Source: Pseudomonas xionganensis
Lineage (GTDB): Bacteria; Pseudomonadota; Gammaproteobacteria; Pseudomonadales; Pseudomonadaceae
DNA length: 64,000 nucleotides
NCBI RefSeq assembly: GCF_009763245.1
Contig: NZ_WKJZ01000001.1
Coordinates: 620,001 to 684,000, forward strand
Direction: 5' to 3'
In this document: piece by piece, positions 1 to 7,244 of the stretch
Position numbering within the stretch: the first letter of the stretch is position 1
Layout of the letters: the number at the start of each line of letters is the position of its first letter
Notes under the pieces: model-generated
Databases searched by the model: none
What the model saw: only the letters and a program-made list of their open reading frames with translations
Told to the model about the DNA's origin: nothing
Program-made: the position numbers and the translations under genes

Positions 1-350
1 AGGATGCGCCCCAGGTGCTCCAGGCCCTCGGCCGGGCTGCCCAGTTGCAGCTCCACCTCGATGGCCAGCACCCGCAGGCGATTTTCCGCATTGCGTCCGA
101 CCTCGGCGCTGGCCCGGCAGCTCAGGGGTTCGGCCTGTTGTTTGAACTTGCGCAGGGCGAACAGCAGGCTGTCGGTCAGGCAGTTGGCCACTGCACTGAG
201 CAGCAACTGCACCGGGCTGGGGCCGGCGTTCTGACCCAGCGGTGGTGGTTCATCGGCCAGCAGCGGCGGGGTGGCGTCGTCGAATTGCAGCAGGCAGCGG
301 TAATCGGCCTGTTGCTGCAGGCTGAGGCGGATAAAGCTGGATTCGCTCAT
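1..350 (-). CDS. OsmC-family protein (3' end outside window)
   Basis: Reading the minus strand from the ATG at 350 gives a protein beginning MSESSFIRLSLQQQADYRCL that runs off the left edge of the window. The segment GPSPVQLLLSAVANCLTDSL carries the helix and active-site cysteine typical of OsmC/Ohr-like peroxidase folds (GP-P-LL--A---C pattern). About 116 residues are visible. It is transcribed divergently from the BigR-like repressor gene, so the two share the 112-bp region 351-462, which suggests a role in sulfur or thiol handling. The family call is from motif recognition; the second OsmC cysteine would lie outside the window. Confidence 0.75.
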   Translation of the reverse strand, partial: MSESSFIRLSLQQQADYRCLLQFDDATPPLLADEPPPLGQNAGPSPVQLLLSAVANCLTDSLLFALRKFKQQAEPLSCRASAEVGRNAENRLRVLAIEVELQLGSPAEGLEHLGRI

Positions 351-410
351 GGGCGGGGTCCTCGCGGGCTGATCACTGCAGTTAAGCAGTACTGGACGAA
401 TGGGGCTTGA

Positions 411-462
411 AGAATAATATATAAAAACATAAATTGTATTTGTCTTAAGTGAAAGGTGAGCC
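411..462. promoter_or_regulatory. AT-rich divergent control region of bigR-like operon
   Basis: The stretch from about 415 to 450 is almost pure A/T in a GC-rich genome and contains an imperfect dyad around AAACATAAATTGTATTT (429-445). BigR/SqrR repressors are known to autoregulate through AT-rich operators at this position, so it is a plausible autoregulatory site. No experimental or alignment support is available here. Confidence 0.4.
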
Positions 463-789
463 ATGTCCAGCCACGAACCCATTCTCGATATCCAGCAGTT
501 GCGCGCCAATGCCGGTGCCGCCGGGCAGCTGCTCAAGGCGCTGGGTAACCCGGATCGTCTGCTGCTGCTGTGCCAGCTGTCCCAGGGCGAGCGCAATGTC
601 AGTGAACTGGAGGCGTTGCTCGGTATCCAGCAGCCGACCCTGTCCCAGCAGTTGGCGGTACTGCGTCGTGAGGGGTTGGTGGATACCCGCCGTGAGGGCA
701 AGCAGATCTATTACCGCATCTGCAGCCCGGCGGCCCTGGCGGTGATCAACACCCTGTATCAGCTGTTCTGTGAGGGCACGGCAACATGA
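463..789 (+). CDS. bigR: ArsR-family sulfide/persulfide-sensing repressor (BigR/SqrR type)
   Basis: A 108-residue winged-helix repressor of the ArsR/SmtB fold. The recognition helix region is around residues 45-75 (ELEALLGIQQPTLSQQLAVL). Two cysteines, Cys37 (LLLLCQL) and Cys103 (QLFCEG), sit in the places where BigR/SqrR form a disulfide or polysulfide bridge; the metal-binding motif of classical ArsR is not seen. It overlaps the next gene by 4 nt, and both downstream membrane genes match the pmpA-pmpB pair of the Xylella/Agrobacterium bigR operon. The persulfide dioxygenase (blh) of that operon is not present here. The start is the ATG at 463. Confidence 0.8.
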   Translation: MSSHEPILDIQQLRANAGAAGQLLKALGNPDRLLLLCQLSQGERNVSELEALLGIQQPTLSQQLAVLRREGLVDTRREGKQIYYRICSPAALAVINTLYQLFCEGTAT

Positions 790-1217
790 GTATCGACTGG
801 ATCAACTTCACCCCCTGGGCGTCCCTGGCGGGCGGGGCCCTGATTGGCCTCGCGGCCAGTCTGTTTGTCCTGGGCAACGGCCGTATCGCCGGTATCAGTG
901 GCCTGCTCGGCAGCGTGCTGGAGGGCGGCGAGGGGCGTGGCGAGAAGGCCCTGTTTCTGCTCGGGCTGTTACTGGCACCGCTGCTCTGGGGGCTGTTTGC
1001 CGCGTTGCCGGTGATCGAGTTTCACAGCAGCTGGCTGGGCCTGGTACTGGCCGGGCTGCTGGTCGGCGTTGGCACCCGCTATGGCTCGGGCTGCACCAGC
1101 GGTCATGGCGTCTGTGGCATCTCGCGTCTGTCGCCGCGCTCCATGGTGGCGACCCTGGTGTTTATGGCCGCGGGCTTTGCCACCGTCTACATCATCCGTC
1201 ATCTGCTGGGGGCTTGA
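786..1217 (+). CDS. YeeE/YedE-family membrane protein, first half (PmpA-like)
   Basis: A 143-residue protein with about four hydrophobic segments and the signature RYGSGCTSGHGVCGISR (residues about 98-114), which holds the two conserved cysteines of the YeeE/YedE (sulf_transp) family. The E. coli YeeE relative moves thiosulfate, so a sulfur-compound transport role is likely. It starts 4 nt inside bigR and ends 2 nt before the second half, an arrangement of coupled translation. In this branch the transporter is split into two genes. Confidence 0.82.
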   Translation: MSIDWINFTPWASLAGGALIGLAASLFVLGNGRIAGISGLLGSVLEGGEGRGEKALFLLGLLLAPLLWGLFAALPVIEFHSSWLGLVLAGLLVGVGTRYGSGCTSGHGVCGISRLSPRSMVATLVFMAAGFATVYIIRHLLGA

Positions 1218-1219
1218 GC

Positions 1220-1639
1220 ATGCGCAAACTGGTTGCCTTTCTCGCGGGCCTGCTCTTCGGTCTTGGCCTGTTGCTGGCCGGCATGGCCAACCCGGCCAAG
1301 GTACTGGCCTTTCTCGACCTGGCGGGTGTCTGGGACCCGTCCCTGGCCCTGGTCATGGCGGGCGCCATCGGCGTGGCGGCCGGCCCTCTGACCTGGGCGC
1401 GTACGCGCGCCACCTCGCTGCTGGGGGCGCCGATGCAGTTGCCGGTCAAGCGCGAGCTGGACCGACGCCTGATCGGCGGCAGCCTGCTGTTCGGTATCGG
1501 CTGGGGTATCGCCGGTATCTGTCCGGGCCCGGCTGTGGCCATTCTGCTCACCGGGCACTGGCAGATCATCGTCTTCGTGCTGGCCATGTTGGCTGGTATG
1601 GGGCTGTTCCACGCGCTGGAGTCCCGGCGCGCCTCTTGA
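1220..1639 (+). CDS. YeeE/YedE-family membrane protein, second half (PmpB-like, DUF6691)
   Basis: A 139-residue membrane protein starting MRKLVAFLAGLLFGLGLLLA at the ATG at 1220. It carries the partner signature IAGICPGPAV (residues about 97-106) with one conserved cysteine, which corresponds to the C-terminal half of full-length YeeE. Four hydrophobic helices are visible. It lies 2 nt after the first half and 13 nt before the DUF2892 gene, so all four genes form one operon under the BigR-like repressor. Confidence 0.82.
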   Translation: MRKLVAFLAGLLFGLGLLLAGMANPAKVLAFLDLAGVWDPSLALVMAGAIGVAAGPLTWARTRATSLLGAPMQLPVKRELDRRLIGGSLLFGIGWGIAGICPGPAVAILLTGHWQIIVFVLAMLAGMGLFHALESRRAS

Positions 1640-1652
1640 TCGGGAGATCATC

Positions 1653-1841
1653 ATGAAAAGCAACGTGGGTACATTGGATCGCAGTTTGCGTATCGCCGCC
1701 GGCCTGGTGCTGATCGGCCTCAGCCTGTCCGGCGTGATCGGCCTGTGGGGCCTGATCGGTGTGGTGCCGCTGGCCACCGGAGTCTTCCGCTTCTGCCCGG
1801 CCTATCCGCTGCTGGGCATCAATACCTGCAAGAAGTCCTGA
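1653..1841 (+). CDS. DUF2892 (YgaP transmembrane-like) inner-membrane protein
   Basis: A 62-residue protein with the DUF2892 pattern: N-terminal NVGTLDRSLRI, one helix at about residues 14-32, GVVPLATGVFRFCPAYPLLG, and a C-terminal cysteine (NTCKKS). The same domain forms the membrane part of YgaP, a rhodanese linked to sulfur chemistry. Here it stands alone as the last gene of the bigR operon. GGGAGATCATC before the ATG supplies a ribosome binding site. Confidence 0.8.
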   Translation: MKSNVGTLDRSLRIAAGLVLIGLSLSGVIGLWGLIGVVPLATGVFRFCPAYPLLGINTCKKS

Positions 1842-1885
1842 TGACCTAGCCGGCGCCTGGATGGGCGCCGGCTTAGCCTTGTTAG

Positions 1886-2075
1886 CCGTTGAAAAACGTA
1901 GGCGAGGCAGCCAGTGCAAGGCAAAAACAGGCGAAGAAGCGGAGTTTACGAGCTGTAAATGAGCATTACTCGCTTCGCTCGCCCCTTCGGGGCCGCACTG
2001 AAGTGCGTTAGCCGCAAGCGGCTTTCTGAGCCTGTTTTTAACGTAGCAATGGCAACGCAGGTAGTTTTTCAACAG
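1886..2075. repeat. Structured intergenic repeat, copy A
   Basis: An approximately 190-bp imperfect palindrome. It starts CCGTTGAAAAACGTAGG and ends GTAGTTTTTCAACAGC. Inside are the arms AAAAACAGGC (1923-1932) and GCCTGTTTTT (2030-2039), and a hairpin TTTAC-GAGCT-GTAAA (1945-1959) followed by TGAGCA. Three small perfect hairpins follow at 1981-1993, 1994-2007 and 2010-2023. Copies B and C are at 30351-30490 and 61505-61689. It fills the gap between convergent genes and contains the aguA stop codon. Confidence 0.85.
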
Positions 2076-3187
2076 CGCTGTTGCGGCGCCGGTTGCTGCT
2101 GGGTGATGCAGTGGATATTGCCACCGCCCAGGAGTATCTCCCGGCCCGGTACCATCACCACCCGGTGGGCGGGGAAGATGCGCTTGAGGATGGCTTCGGC
2201 CTCGGCGTCCTTCGGGTCGTCGAACCTGGGCGCGATAATGCCGCCGTTGACGATCAGAAAGTTGACGTAGGAGCCGGCCAGGCGGATCGACGGATCGCGT
2301 TCCTGGGTGCTGTCCACCAGGTCGACCCCGGCGCATTCCTCGTCACTGGCGTAGATCGGCCCGGGGATCGGCATCTTGTGTACGGTCAGCTGACGGCCCT
2401 TGGCATCCCGGGCGTTTTCCAGCACGGCCATGGCCGCCTGGCAGCGCGGATAGTTGGGGTCGCTGGGGTCGTCGGTCCAGGCCAGCAGCACCTCGCCGGG
2501 GCGCACGTAGCAGCAGAAGTTGTCGACGTGGCCGTCGGTTTCGTCGTTGTACAGGCCGTCCGGTAGCCAGATGATCGTATCCACCGCCAGATGGCTGCGC
2601 AGCACCGCCTCGATATCCTCGCGGCTCATCTGCGGGTTGCGGTTGCGGTTGAGCAGGCACTCTTCGGTGGTGATCAGGGTGCCTTCGCCATCCACATGGA
2701 TGGAGCCGCCTTCCAGCACGAAGCCTTCGGTGCGGTAACGCTGGCAGCGCTCGATTTCCAGCACCTTGCGCGCCACCTGATCGTCGCGCTGCCAGGGCCA
2801 GTACAGGCCGCCGTCGAAGCCGCCCCAGGCGTTGAAGGTCCAGTCCACACCACGCACGTCGCCGCTGTCATTGGTGACAAAGGTGGGGCCGGTGTCGCGC
2901 ACCCAGGCGTCGTCGGTGCTGATTTCCACCAGGCGAATGCGCTCGCTATCCAGGCGGGCGCGGGCGTTTTCGTACTGGGAGGCAGAGACACAGACGGTGA
3001 CCGGCTCGAATTCGGCAATGGCATGGGCCACGGCGCTGAAGGCAGCCTGGGCCGGCTTGCCGCCCAGGCGCCAGTTGTCCGGACGCTCGGGCCAGACCAT
3101 CCAGGTCTGGCTGTGGGGTTCCCATTCGGCCGGCATGCGAAAGCCGTCGGCCCGCGGGGTGGTGGTCAGGGTGGTCATAGTGGGCAC
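2069..3187 (-). CDS. aguA: Agmatine deiminase
   Basis: Converts agmatine to N-carbamoylputrescine in the arginine-decarboxylase route to putrescine. The 372-residue protein (family about 365-370) shows [13 protein letters not shown] (substrate guanidinium pocket), [17 protein letters not shown] and the C-terminal nucleophile motif [11 protein letters not shown] with the catalytic cysteine. The last residues [10 protein letters not shown] and the stop lie in repeat copy A, so the tail has been rewritten by that element. A start at Met4 (3178) is equally possible. The TetR gene lies upstream in the same direction. The usual aguB partner is missing between them. Confidence 0.93.
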   Translation of the reverse strand: MPTMTTLTTTPRADGFRMPAEWEPHSQTWMVWPERPDNWRLGGKPAQAAFSAVAHAIAEFEPVTVCVSASQYENARARLDSERIRLVEISTDDAWVRDTGPTFVTNDSGDVRGVDWTFNAWGGFDGGLYWPWQRDDQVARKVLEIERCQRYRTEGFVLEGGSIHVDGEGTLITTEECLLNRNRNPQMSREDIEAVLRSHLAVDTIIWLPDGLYNDETDGHVDNFCCYVRPGEVLLAWTDDPSDPNYPRCQAAMAVLENARDAKGRQLTVHKMPIPGPIYASDEECAGVDLVDSTQERDPSIRLAGSYVNFLIVNGGIIAPRFDDPKDAEAEAILKRIFPAHRVVMVPGREILLGGGNIHCITQQQPAPQQRC

Positions 3188-3296
3188 CGGGTCTAGGGTT
3201 GGGCCTGCTCTTCACCGGGGGTGAGAGGCAGGGTGGGTTGTTTAAAACTAGTCGCCGCTGCACGGCGGCGCCATGCGGCAGCGCTTTTGCAGATTT

Positions 3297-3370
3297 ATAT
3301 CCGATAAAAATCGGTATTGAAAGGCAATATTATAAATAGACCGGCTTTTTATCGGATTTTTATCGGATAT
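3297..3370 (-). promoter_or_regulatory. aguA promoter with inverted operator pair
   Basis: The 16-mer ATATCCGATAAAAATC occurs at 3297-3312 on the plus strand and again at 3355-3370 on the minus strand. Between them the minus strand reads TATAAT (3334-3329), a perfect -10 box for aguA; the upstream operator copy overlaps the -35 position. Each copy is itself a partial dyad (CCGATAAAAATCGG at 3301-3314). The natural reader is the TetR protein encoded next door. The distance to the aguA start leaves a leader of about 135 nt. Confidence 0.65.
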
Positions 3371-3408
3371 AGGTCGAGATGTTATCTGCCCGGCGGGTGC
3401 TGGGCTGC

Positions 3409-4047
3409 TTAGAGGGGCTGCAGTCGCTTGGGCAGGTACGGCGGCAGATACAGGCCCAGGTAGGCATCGAACACGCGCATGCCTTCCTCGGCCATGCGCG
3501 GGGTGATGGCGCCGTGCAGTTGCACCGAGCGGGCATAGACGCGGTCGCCGAGTTCCATGGCCAGGGCGAAGACATCGATATCTGTCGGCAGTTGTGGCAG
3601 GGCGAAATGACGCTCGAACAGGTGCTGCATCAGTCGGCCCAGTTCCAGGTCGTGCTGGCGGTCGGCCTGGGTCACCTCGGCCAGGCCATGCTGGGCCAGG
3701 ATCAGCTGGCGGGCGGCGCTGTCGGCGGCATAGATGGCCAGCATGCGTTGCTCGACGATACGCGACAGGTCGCGCCAGTCGCGCAGCCCGTCATGCTCGA
3801 CCGGCAGCTCCAGGCTGGCGCGGAAGGCAGCATGGATATCGGCGGTGAGGGCTTCGAGCAGGGCCGGCACGCTGGCGAAGAAGTGGTAGACCGAGGAGGG
3901 TGGAATCGCCGCCCGTTCGGCCACGGCGTAGATCGACAGGCTGGCCACGCCCTGTTCGGCCAGCAGTTCGCGGGCGGCGGCGAGAATCCCGGCGATGCGG
4001 GTCTGGCTGCTGGCGCGGGGTTTGCGGGCAGTGGCAGGGCGGCTCAT
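3409..4047 (-). CDS. TetR-family regulator, probable AguR-like
   Basis: A 212-residue repressor with an N-terminal helix-turn-helix at about residues 15-60 (ILAAARELLAEQGVASLSIY, then IPPSSVYHFFASVPALLEAL) and a variable ligand-binding C-terminal domain. It lies directly upstream of aguA in the same direction. In P. aeruginosa the TetR protein AguR represses aguBA and responds to agmatine and N-carbamoylputrescine, so the same job is likely here. The inverted operator pair at 3297-3370 is its best candidate target. Family assignment is firm; the effector is inferred from context. Confidence 0.8.
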   Translation of the reverse strand: MSRPATARKPRASSQTRIAGILAAARELLAEQGVASLSIYAVAERAAIPPSSVYHFFASVPALLEALTADIHAAFRASLELPVEHDGLRDWRDLSRIVEQRMLAIYAADSAARQLILAQHGLAEVTQADRQHDLELGRLMQHLFERHFALPQLPTDIDVFALAMELGDRVYARSVQLHGAITPRMAEEGMRVFDAYLGLYLPPYLPKRLQPL

Positions 4048-4366
4048 GGCGATTCTCTGGGCAGGCGAAGCCGCTATTGGACGCCAGGGCTGCGGCTCAA
4101 GGCAAGCCTGGGCAGGGCGAGTGATCGTCTGTCAGCAGGCTGGAAAAGCGCGCAGCGGTTTCAAGCCTTTGGGCAAGCACCGTCAGCGGTACGATGGATG
4201 TAGAAAGCGACATCCACCCTACGCTATGGCCGAGGTGGCCATAGGGCTGCGGTTTGGATGCCTAGCCCGGTAGGGTGGATGACGCTCTTTTCATCCACCA
4301 TGGGGTTTGCGGCTGGTGGATGGGTAAAGCGCCATCCACCCTACAACTGCCGCTGGCATGTCCGTC
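4048..4366. repeat. Gene-free 319-bp gap with GTAGGGTGGATG inverted repeats
   Basis: No credible gene is seen here. Two related palindromic elements fill it. The first, 4189-4222, is a simple hairpin (GTACGATGGATG / CATCCACCCTAC). The second, 4270-4344, has outer arms GTAGGGTGGATGACGCT and AGCGCCATCCACCCTAC with one mismatch and an inner hairpin CATCCACCA / TGGTGGATG. A close relative of the second is at 42787-42855 and a shorter form at 36277-36308. The gap also holds whatever promoter drives the TetR gene. Confidence 0.75.
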
Positions 4367-5434
4367 CTACGGCGTGCCAATAAACTGCGCCCAGGCGCTT
4401 TCCACTGCGGCGCTGTGCTTTTCCGGCAGCGGGTCGGTGGCATACAGGCGGCGCTTGGTTTCCCGATCCGGATAGAGGCCGGGCTGGTTGCGCAGGGCTT
4501 CGTCGAGGAAGGCGGCGGAGTCGGCGTTGGCGTTGGGGAACAGGGTCTCGGTGGTGATCAGGGCGGCCACTTCCGGCTGCAGCAGGAAGTTGATGAACTG
4601 GTGCGCCAGATCCGGGCGCTGGGCGTTGGCCGGGATCACCAGGTTGTCGATAAAGATCACCGAGCCTTCATTCGGCACCAGAAAGCGCACCGGCTGACCG
4701 GCATCGGCGGCGGCCAGGGCGTCGCCGACCCAGGCCATGGCGACGCACAGACGGCCATTGCTGAGGTCATCGATATAACGCTCGCTGTCCACATAACGCA
4801 GGTTGGGGCGCAGCTCGCCGAGCAGCTTGGCCGAGCGCTCGATGCGGCTCGGGGCGCTGCGCACCAGGCTGCGGCCCTGGTAGTTGAGCAACAGCGACAG
4901 GGTTTCGCTGGAGGCGTCCAGCACGCTGATGCCGCAGCTGGCCAGGCGACTGCTCTGTTCGGCGTCGAACAGCAGGCTCCAGCTGTCCGGCAGCGGCCCG
5001 CCGAAGGCGGCTTCGGCCTGCGGCGTGTTGATCGCCAGGCCCACGGCGCCCCAGAGGTAGGGCACGGCGTGGCGGTTGTTGGGGTCGTGGGCGGCCATGG
5101 CGCTGAGCAGCTGCTTGTCCAGATGCTGGCGGTTGGGCAGCTGGCTGACATCCAGGGCTTGCAGTTGATTGTTTTTCAGCAGGGTCGGCAGCACATCGTG
5201 GGAGGGCACGGCGATGTCCATCGGCTCGCCGCTGGCGAACAGCGCGTCCAGTTCCTCGGCAGTGGCGTAGGTGCGGTACTCCACGCGCACACCGGTCTCC
5301 TGTTCGAAACGCTTGAGCACCTGGGGGGCGATATAGTCGTTCCAGTTGTGCACACGCAGGACATCTTCGGCCAGGCCCGGCAATGGCAGCAGCAGTGGGG
5401 GCAGGGCCAGGAGGGCGGTAAGTAGGCGGCGCAT
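4367..5434 (-). CDS. Orphan PotF-like periplasmic polyamine-binding protein
   Basis: A 355-residue periplasmic solute-binding protein of the PotD/PotF family. The start at 5434 gives a clean signal peptide (MRRLLTALLALPPLLL to GLAED). Family markers are VHNWNDYIAPQVLKRFEQET, PSHDVLPTLLKNNQ, VPYLWGAVGLAINT and the C-terminal INFLLQPEVAALIT. It has no permease or ATPase beside it and probably loads the SpuFGH or another transporter. The hairpin 5554-5579 separates it from the upstream spuI gene. It is diverged from the SpuD and SpuE paralogues, so ligand choice cannot be told. Confidence 0.85.
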   Translation of the reverse strand: MRRLLTALLALPPLLLPLPGLAEDVLRVHNWNDYIAPQVLKRFEQETGVRVEYRTYATAEELDALFASGEPMDIAVPSHDVLPTLLKNNQLQALDVSQLPNRQHLDKQLLSAMAAHDPNNRHAVPYLWGAVGLAINTPQAEAAFGGPLPDSWSLLFDAEQSSRLASCGISVLDASSETLSLLLNYQGRSLVRSAPSRIERSAKLLGELRPNLRYVDSERYIDDLSNGRLCVAMAWVGDALAAADAGQPVRFLVPNEGSVIFIDNLVIPANAQRPDLAHQFINFLLQPEVAALITTETLFPNANADSAAFLDEALRNQPGLYPDRETKRRLYATDPLPEKHSAAVESAWAQFIGTP

Positions 5435-5546
5435 CGGTTTCTCCCCTGTATTGATCCGTCCGGGTCGTGGCTGCCTGCTCTTTCTGCAGGCAAGCCGCTG
5501 GCTTGTCGCAGGCGAGGGCCGGCAACCAGAAGGTCGGAGTGGCTTG

Positions 5547-5579
5547 GATAAAACAACGCCGGCGCAAGGGCCGGCGTTG
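5547..5579 (-). terminator. Rho-independent terminator after spuI
   Basis: On the minus strand, arms CAACGCCGGC and GCCGGCGTTG (5579-5570 and 5563-5554) with a 6-nt loop are followed by a GTTTTATCC T-rich tail. It lies 10 nt past the spuI stop codon and before the orphan binding-protein gene. Confidence 0.8.
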
Positions 5580-5588
5580 GGTATGGCG

Positions 5589-6968
5589 TCAAACGGTGTG
5601 CAGGTACCAGTTGTACTCAAGGTCGGAAATGGTGGTTTCAAACTCCTGCAACTCGGCTTCCTTGCAGGCCACGAAGATATCGATGTACTTCGGGTCGATG
5701 TACTTGTTCAGCACTTCGCTGTCGTCCAGCTCGCGCAAGGCATCGCGCAGGTTGTTCGGCAGGCTCTGCTCCAGCTGCTCGTAGGAGTTGCCCTCGATCG
5801 GCTCACCCGGCTCGATCTGGTTGGTCAGGCCGTGGTGGATACCGGCGAGGATCGAGGCCAGCATCAGGTAGGGGTTGGCATCGGCCCCGGCCACGCGGTG
5901 CTCGATGCGCACGGCATCGGCGCTGCCGGTGGGCACGCGTACGGCCACGGTGCGGTTGTCCAGGGCCCAGCTCGGCGCGTTGGGTACGTAGAACTGCGCG
6001 CCGAAACGGCGGTAGGAGTTCACGTTGGGACAGAGGAAGGCCATGGTCGCCGACATGGTGTCGAGGATGCCGCCGATGGCGTGACGCAGCGGCTGGTTCT
6101 GCAGGGGATCGTCGGCGGCGAAGATGTTCTTGCCGGTCTTCTTGTCCAGCAGCGAGATATGCACATGCAGCCCGTTACCAGCCTGGCCCGGGTAGGGCTT
6201 GGCCATAAAGGTTGAGTCCATCTCGTGGTCGTAGGCGATGTTCTTGATCAGGCGCTTGAGCAGCAGGGCGTAGTCACAGGCCTTGATCGCGTCTTCGACG
6301 TGATGCAGGTTGACCTCGAACTGCGCCGGGGCGCTTTCCTTGACGATGGCGTCGGCCGGAATGCCCTGTTCCTTGGCGGCTTCGAGAATGTCCTGCAGGC
6401 AGTCGACGTACTCGTCGAGGTCGTCGATCAGGTACACCTGGGTCGAATGCGGGCGCTTGCCCGACATCGGCGAGCGCGGCGGCTGCGGGCGGCCGTTCAC
6501 GTTCTCCTGGTCGATCAGGTAGAACTCCAGTTCGAAGGCGGCGCAGATGCGCAGGCCCATGTCATCGAACTTTTCCACCACCTGACGCAGCACTTCCCGC
6601 GGGTCGGCAAAGAAGGGCGCGCCGTCCAGTTCGTGCATGGTCATCAGCAGCTGGGCGGTGGGGCGCTTCTGCCAGGGCTCATTGCACAGGGTGTTGGGGA
6701 TGGGGAAGCAGATACGGTCGGCATCGCCGATATCCAGGCCCAGGCCGGTGCTTTCCACGGTGGCGCCATTGATATCCAGGGCAAACAGCGAGGCGGGCAG
6801 GTTGATGCCCTTTTCATACACTTTGTGCAGTGCGTTACGGTCGATACGCTTGCCGCGTACCACGCCGTTCATATCTGCAATAAGAAGGTCGACGAACTGG
6901 ACCTCAGGATGTTCCTTAAGGAACGCGTTCGCTTCATTAAGCTGAACGGCACGCGGGGGTACCGACAT
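5589..6968 (-). CDS. spuI: Gamma-glutamylpolyamine synthetase (SpuI/PauA, glutamine synthetase fold)
   Basis: ATP-dependent ligation of glutamate to putrescine or related amines, the first step of the gamma-glutamyl polyamine route. The 459-residue protein has the glutamine synthetase layout: N-terminal beta-grasp, FELEFYLIDQEN (metal ligands), GNGLHVHISLLD and NSYRRFGAQFYVPN, then EHRVAGADANPYLMLA. It is transcribed divergently from spuA. Three candidates of this family in Pseudomonas differ in amine preference, which cannot be read here. A minor alternative is a glutamine synthetase-like protein of another amine. Confidence 0.9.
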   Translation of the reverse strand: MSVPPRAVQLNEANAFLKEHPEVQFVDLLIADMNGVVRGKRIDRNALHKVYEKGINLPASLFALDINGATVESTGLGLDIGDADRICFPIPNTLCNEPWQKRPTAQLLMTMHELDGAPFFADPREVLRQVVEKFDDMGLRICAAFELEFYLIDQENVNGRPQPPRSPMSGKRPHSTQVYLIDDLDEYVDCLQDILEAAKEQGIPADAIVKESAPAQFEVNLHHVEDAIKACDYALLLKRLIKNIAYDHEMDSTFMAKPYPGQAGNGLHVHISLLDKKTGKNIFAADDPLQNQPLRHAIGGILDTMSATMAFLCPNVNSYRRFGAQFYVPNAPSWALDNRTVAVRVPTGSADAVRIEHRVAGADANPYLMLASILAGIHHGLTNQIEPGEPIEGNSYEQLEQSLPNNLRDALRELDDSEVLNKYIDPKYIDIFVACKEAELQEFETTISDLEYNWYLHTV

Positions 6969-7000
6969 GATGCAACACCTTTCTTGTTAAAAATATCAAT

Positions 7001-7014
7001 CATGCAAATGCATG
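7001..7014. promoter_or_regulatory. Palindrome upstream of spuI
   Basis: CATGCA-AA-TGCATG is a perfect 6+2+6 dyad 33 nt upstream of the spuI start, within the 276-bp divergent spuI/spuA control region (6969-7244). It is a candidate operator; no regulator is assigned. Confidence 0.35.
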
Positions 7015-7244
7015 GGTATGAGTCAATCTTAAACACTTGTGACTGTCAAGAGAGGCCTATTCTGCCCTAAAAGAGGGCGTCACGACCAATTTCAGGGCGC
7101 CGTGGGTCATGCGCTGCCGGCGTGAAGCCTTGCCGGTCGCGGTGCTCAGTGGCCTGTGTTCGATTTTTTACATGGCTATTGTGAAAAAAAATGAACAAGG
7201 CTAAGCTCGGCTCAAACCCATAACAGCAATAAAACGGGTGTCTC

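Noticed and set aside
770-1219. Long plus-strand frame upstream of and fused to the second YeeE half
   Set aside because: The first 150 codons overlap the well-supported bigR and first YeeE genes in another frame and are arginine/glycine-rich. Only the part from 1220 is real.
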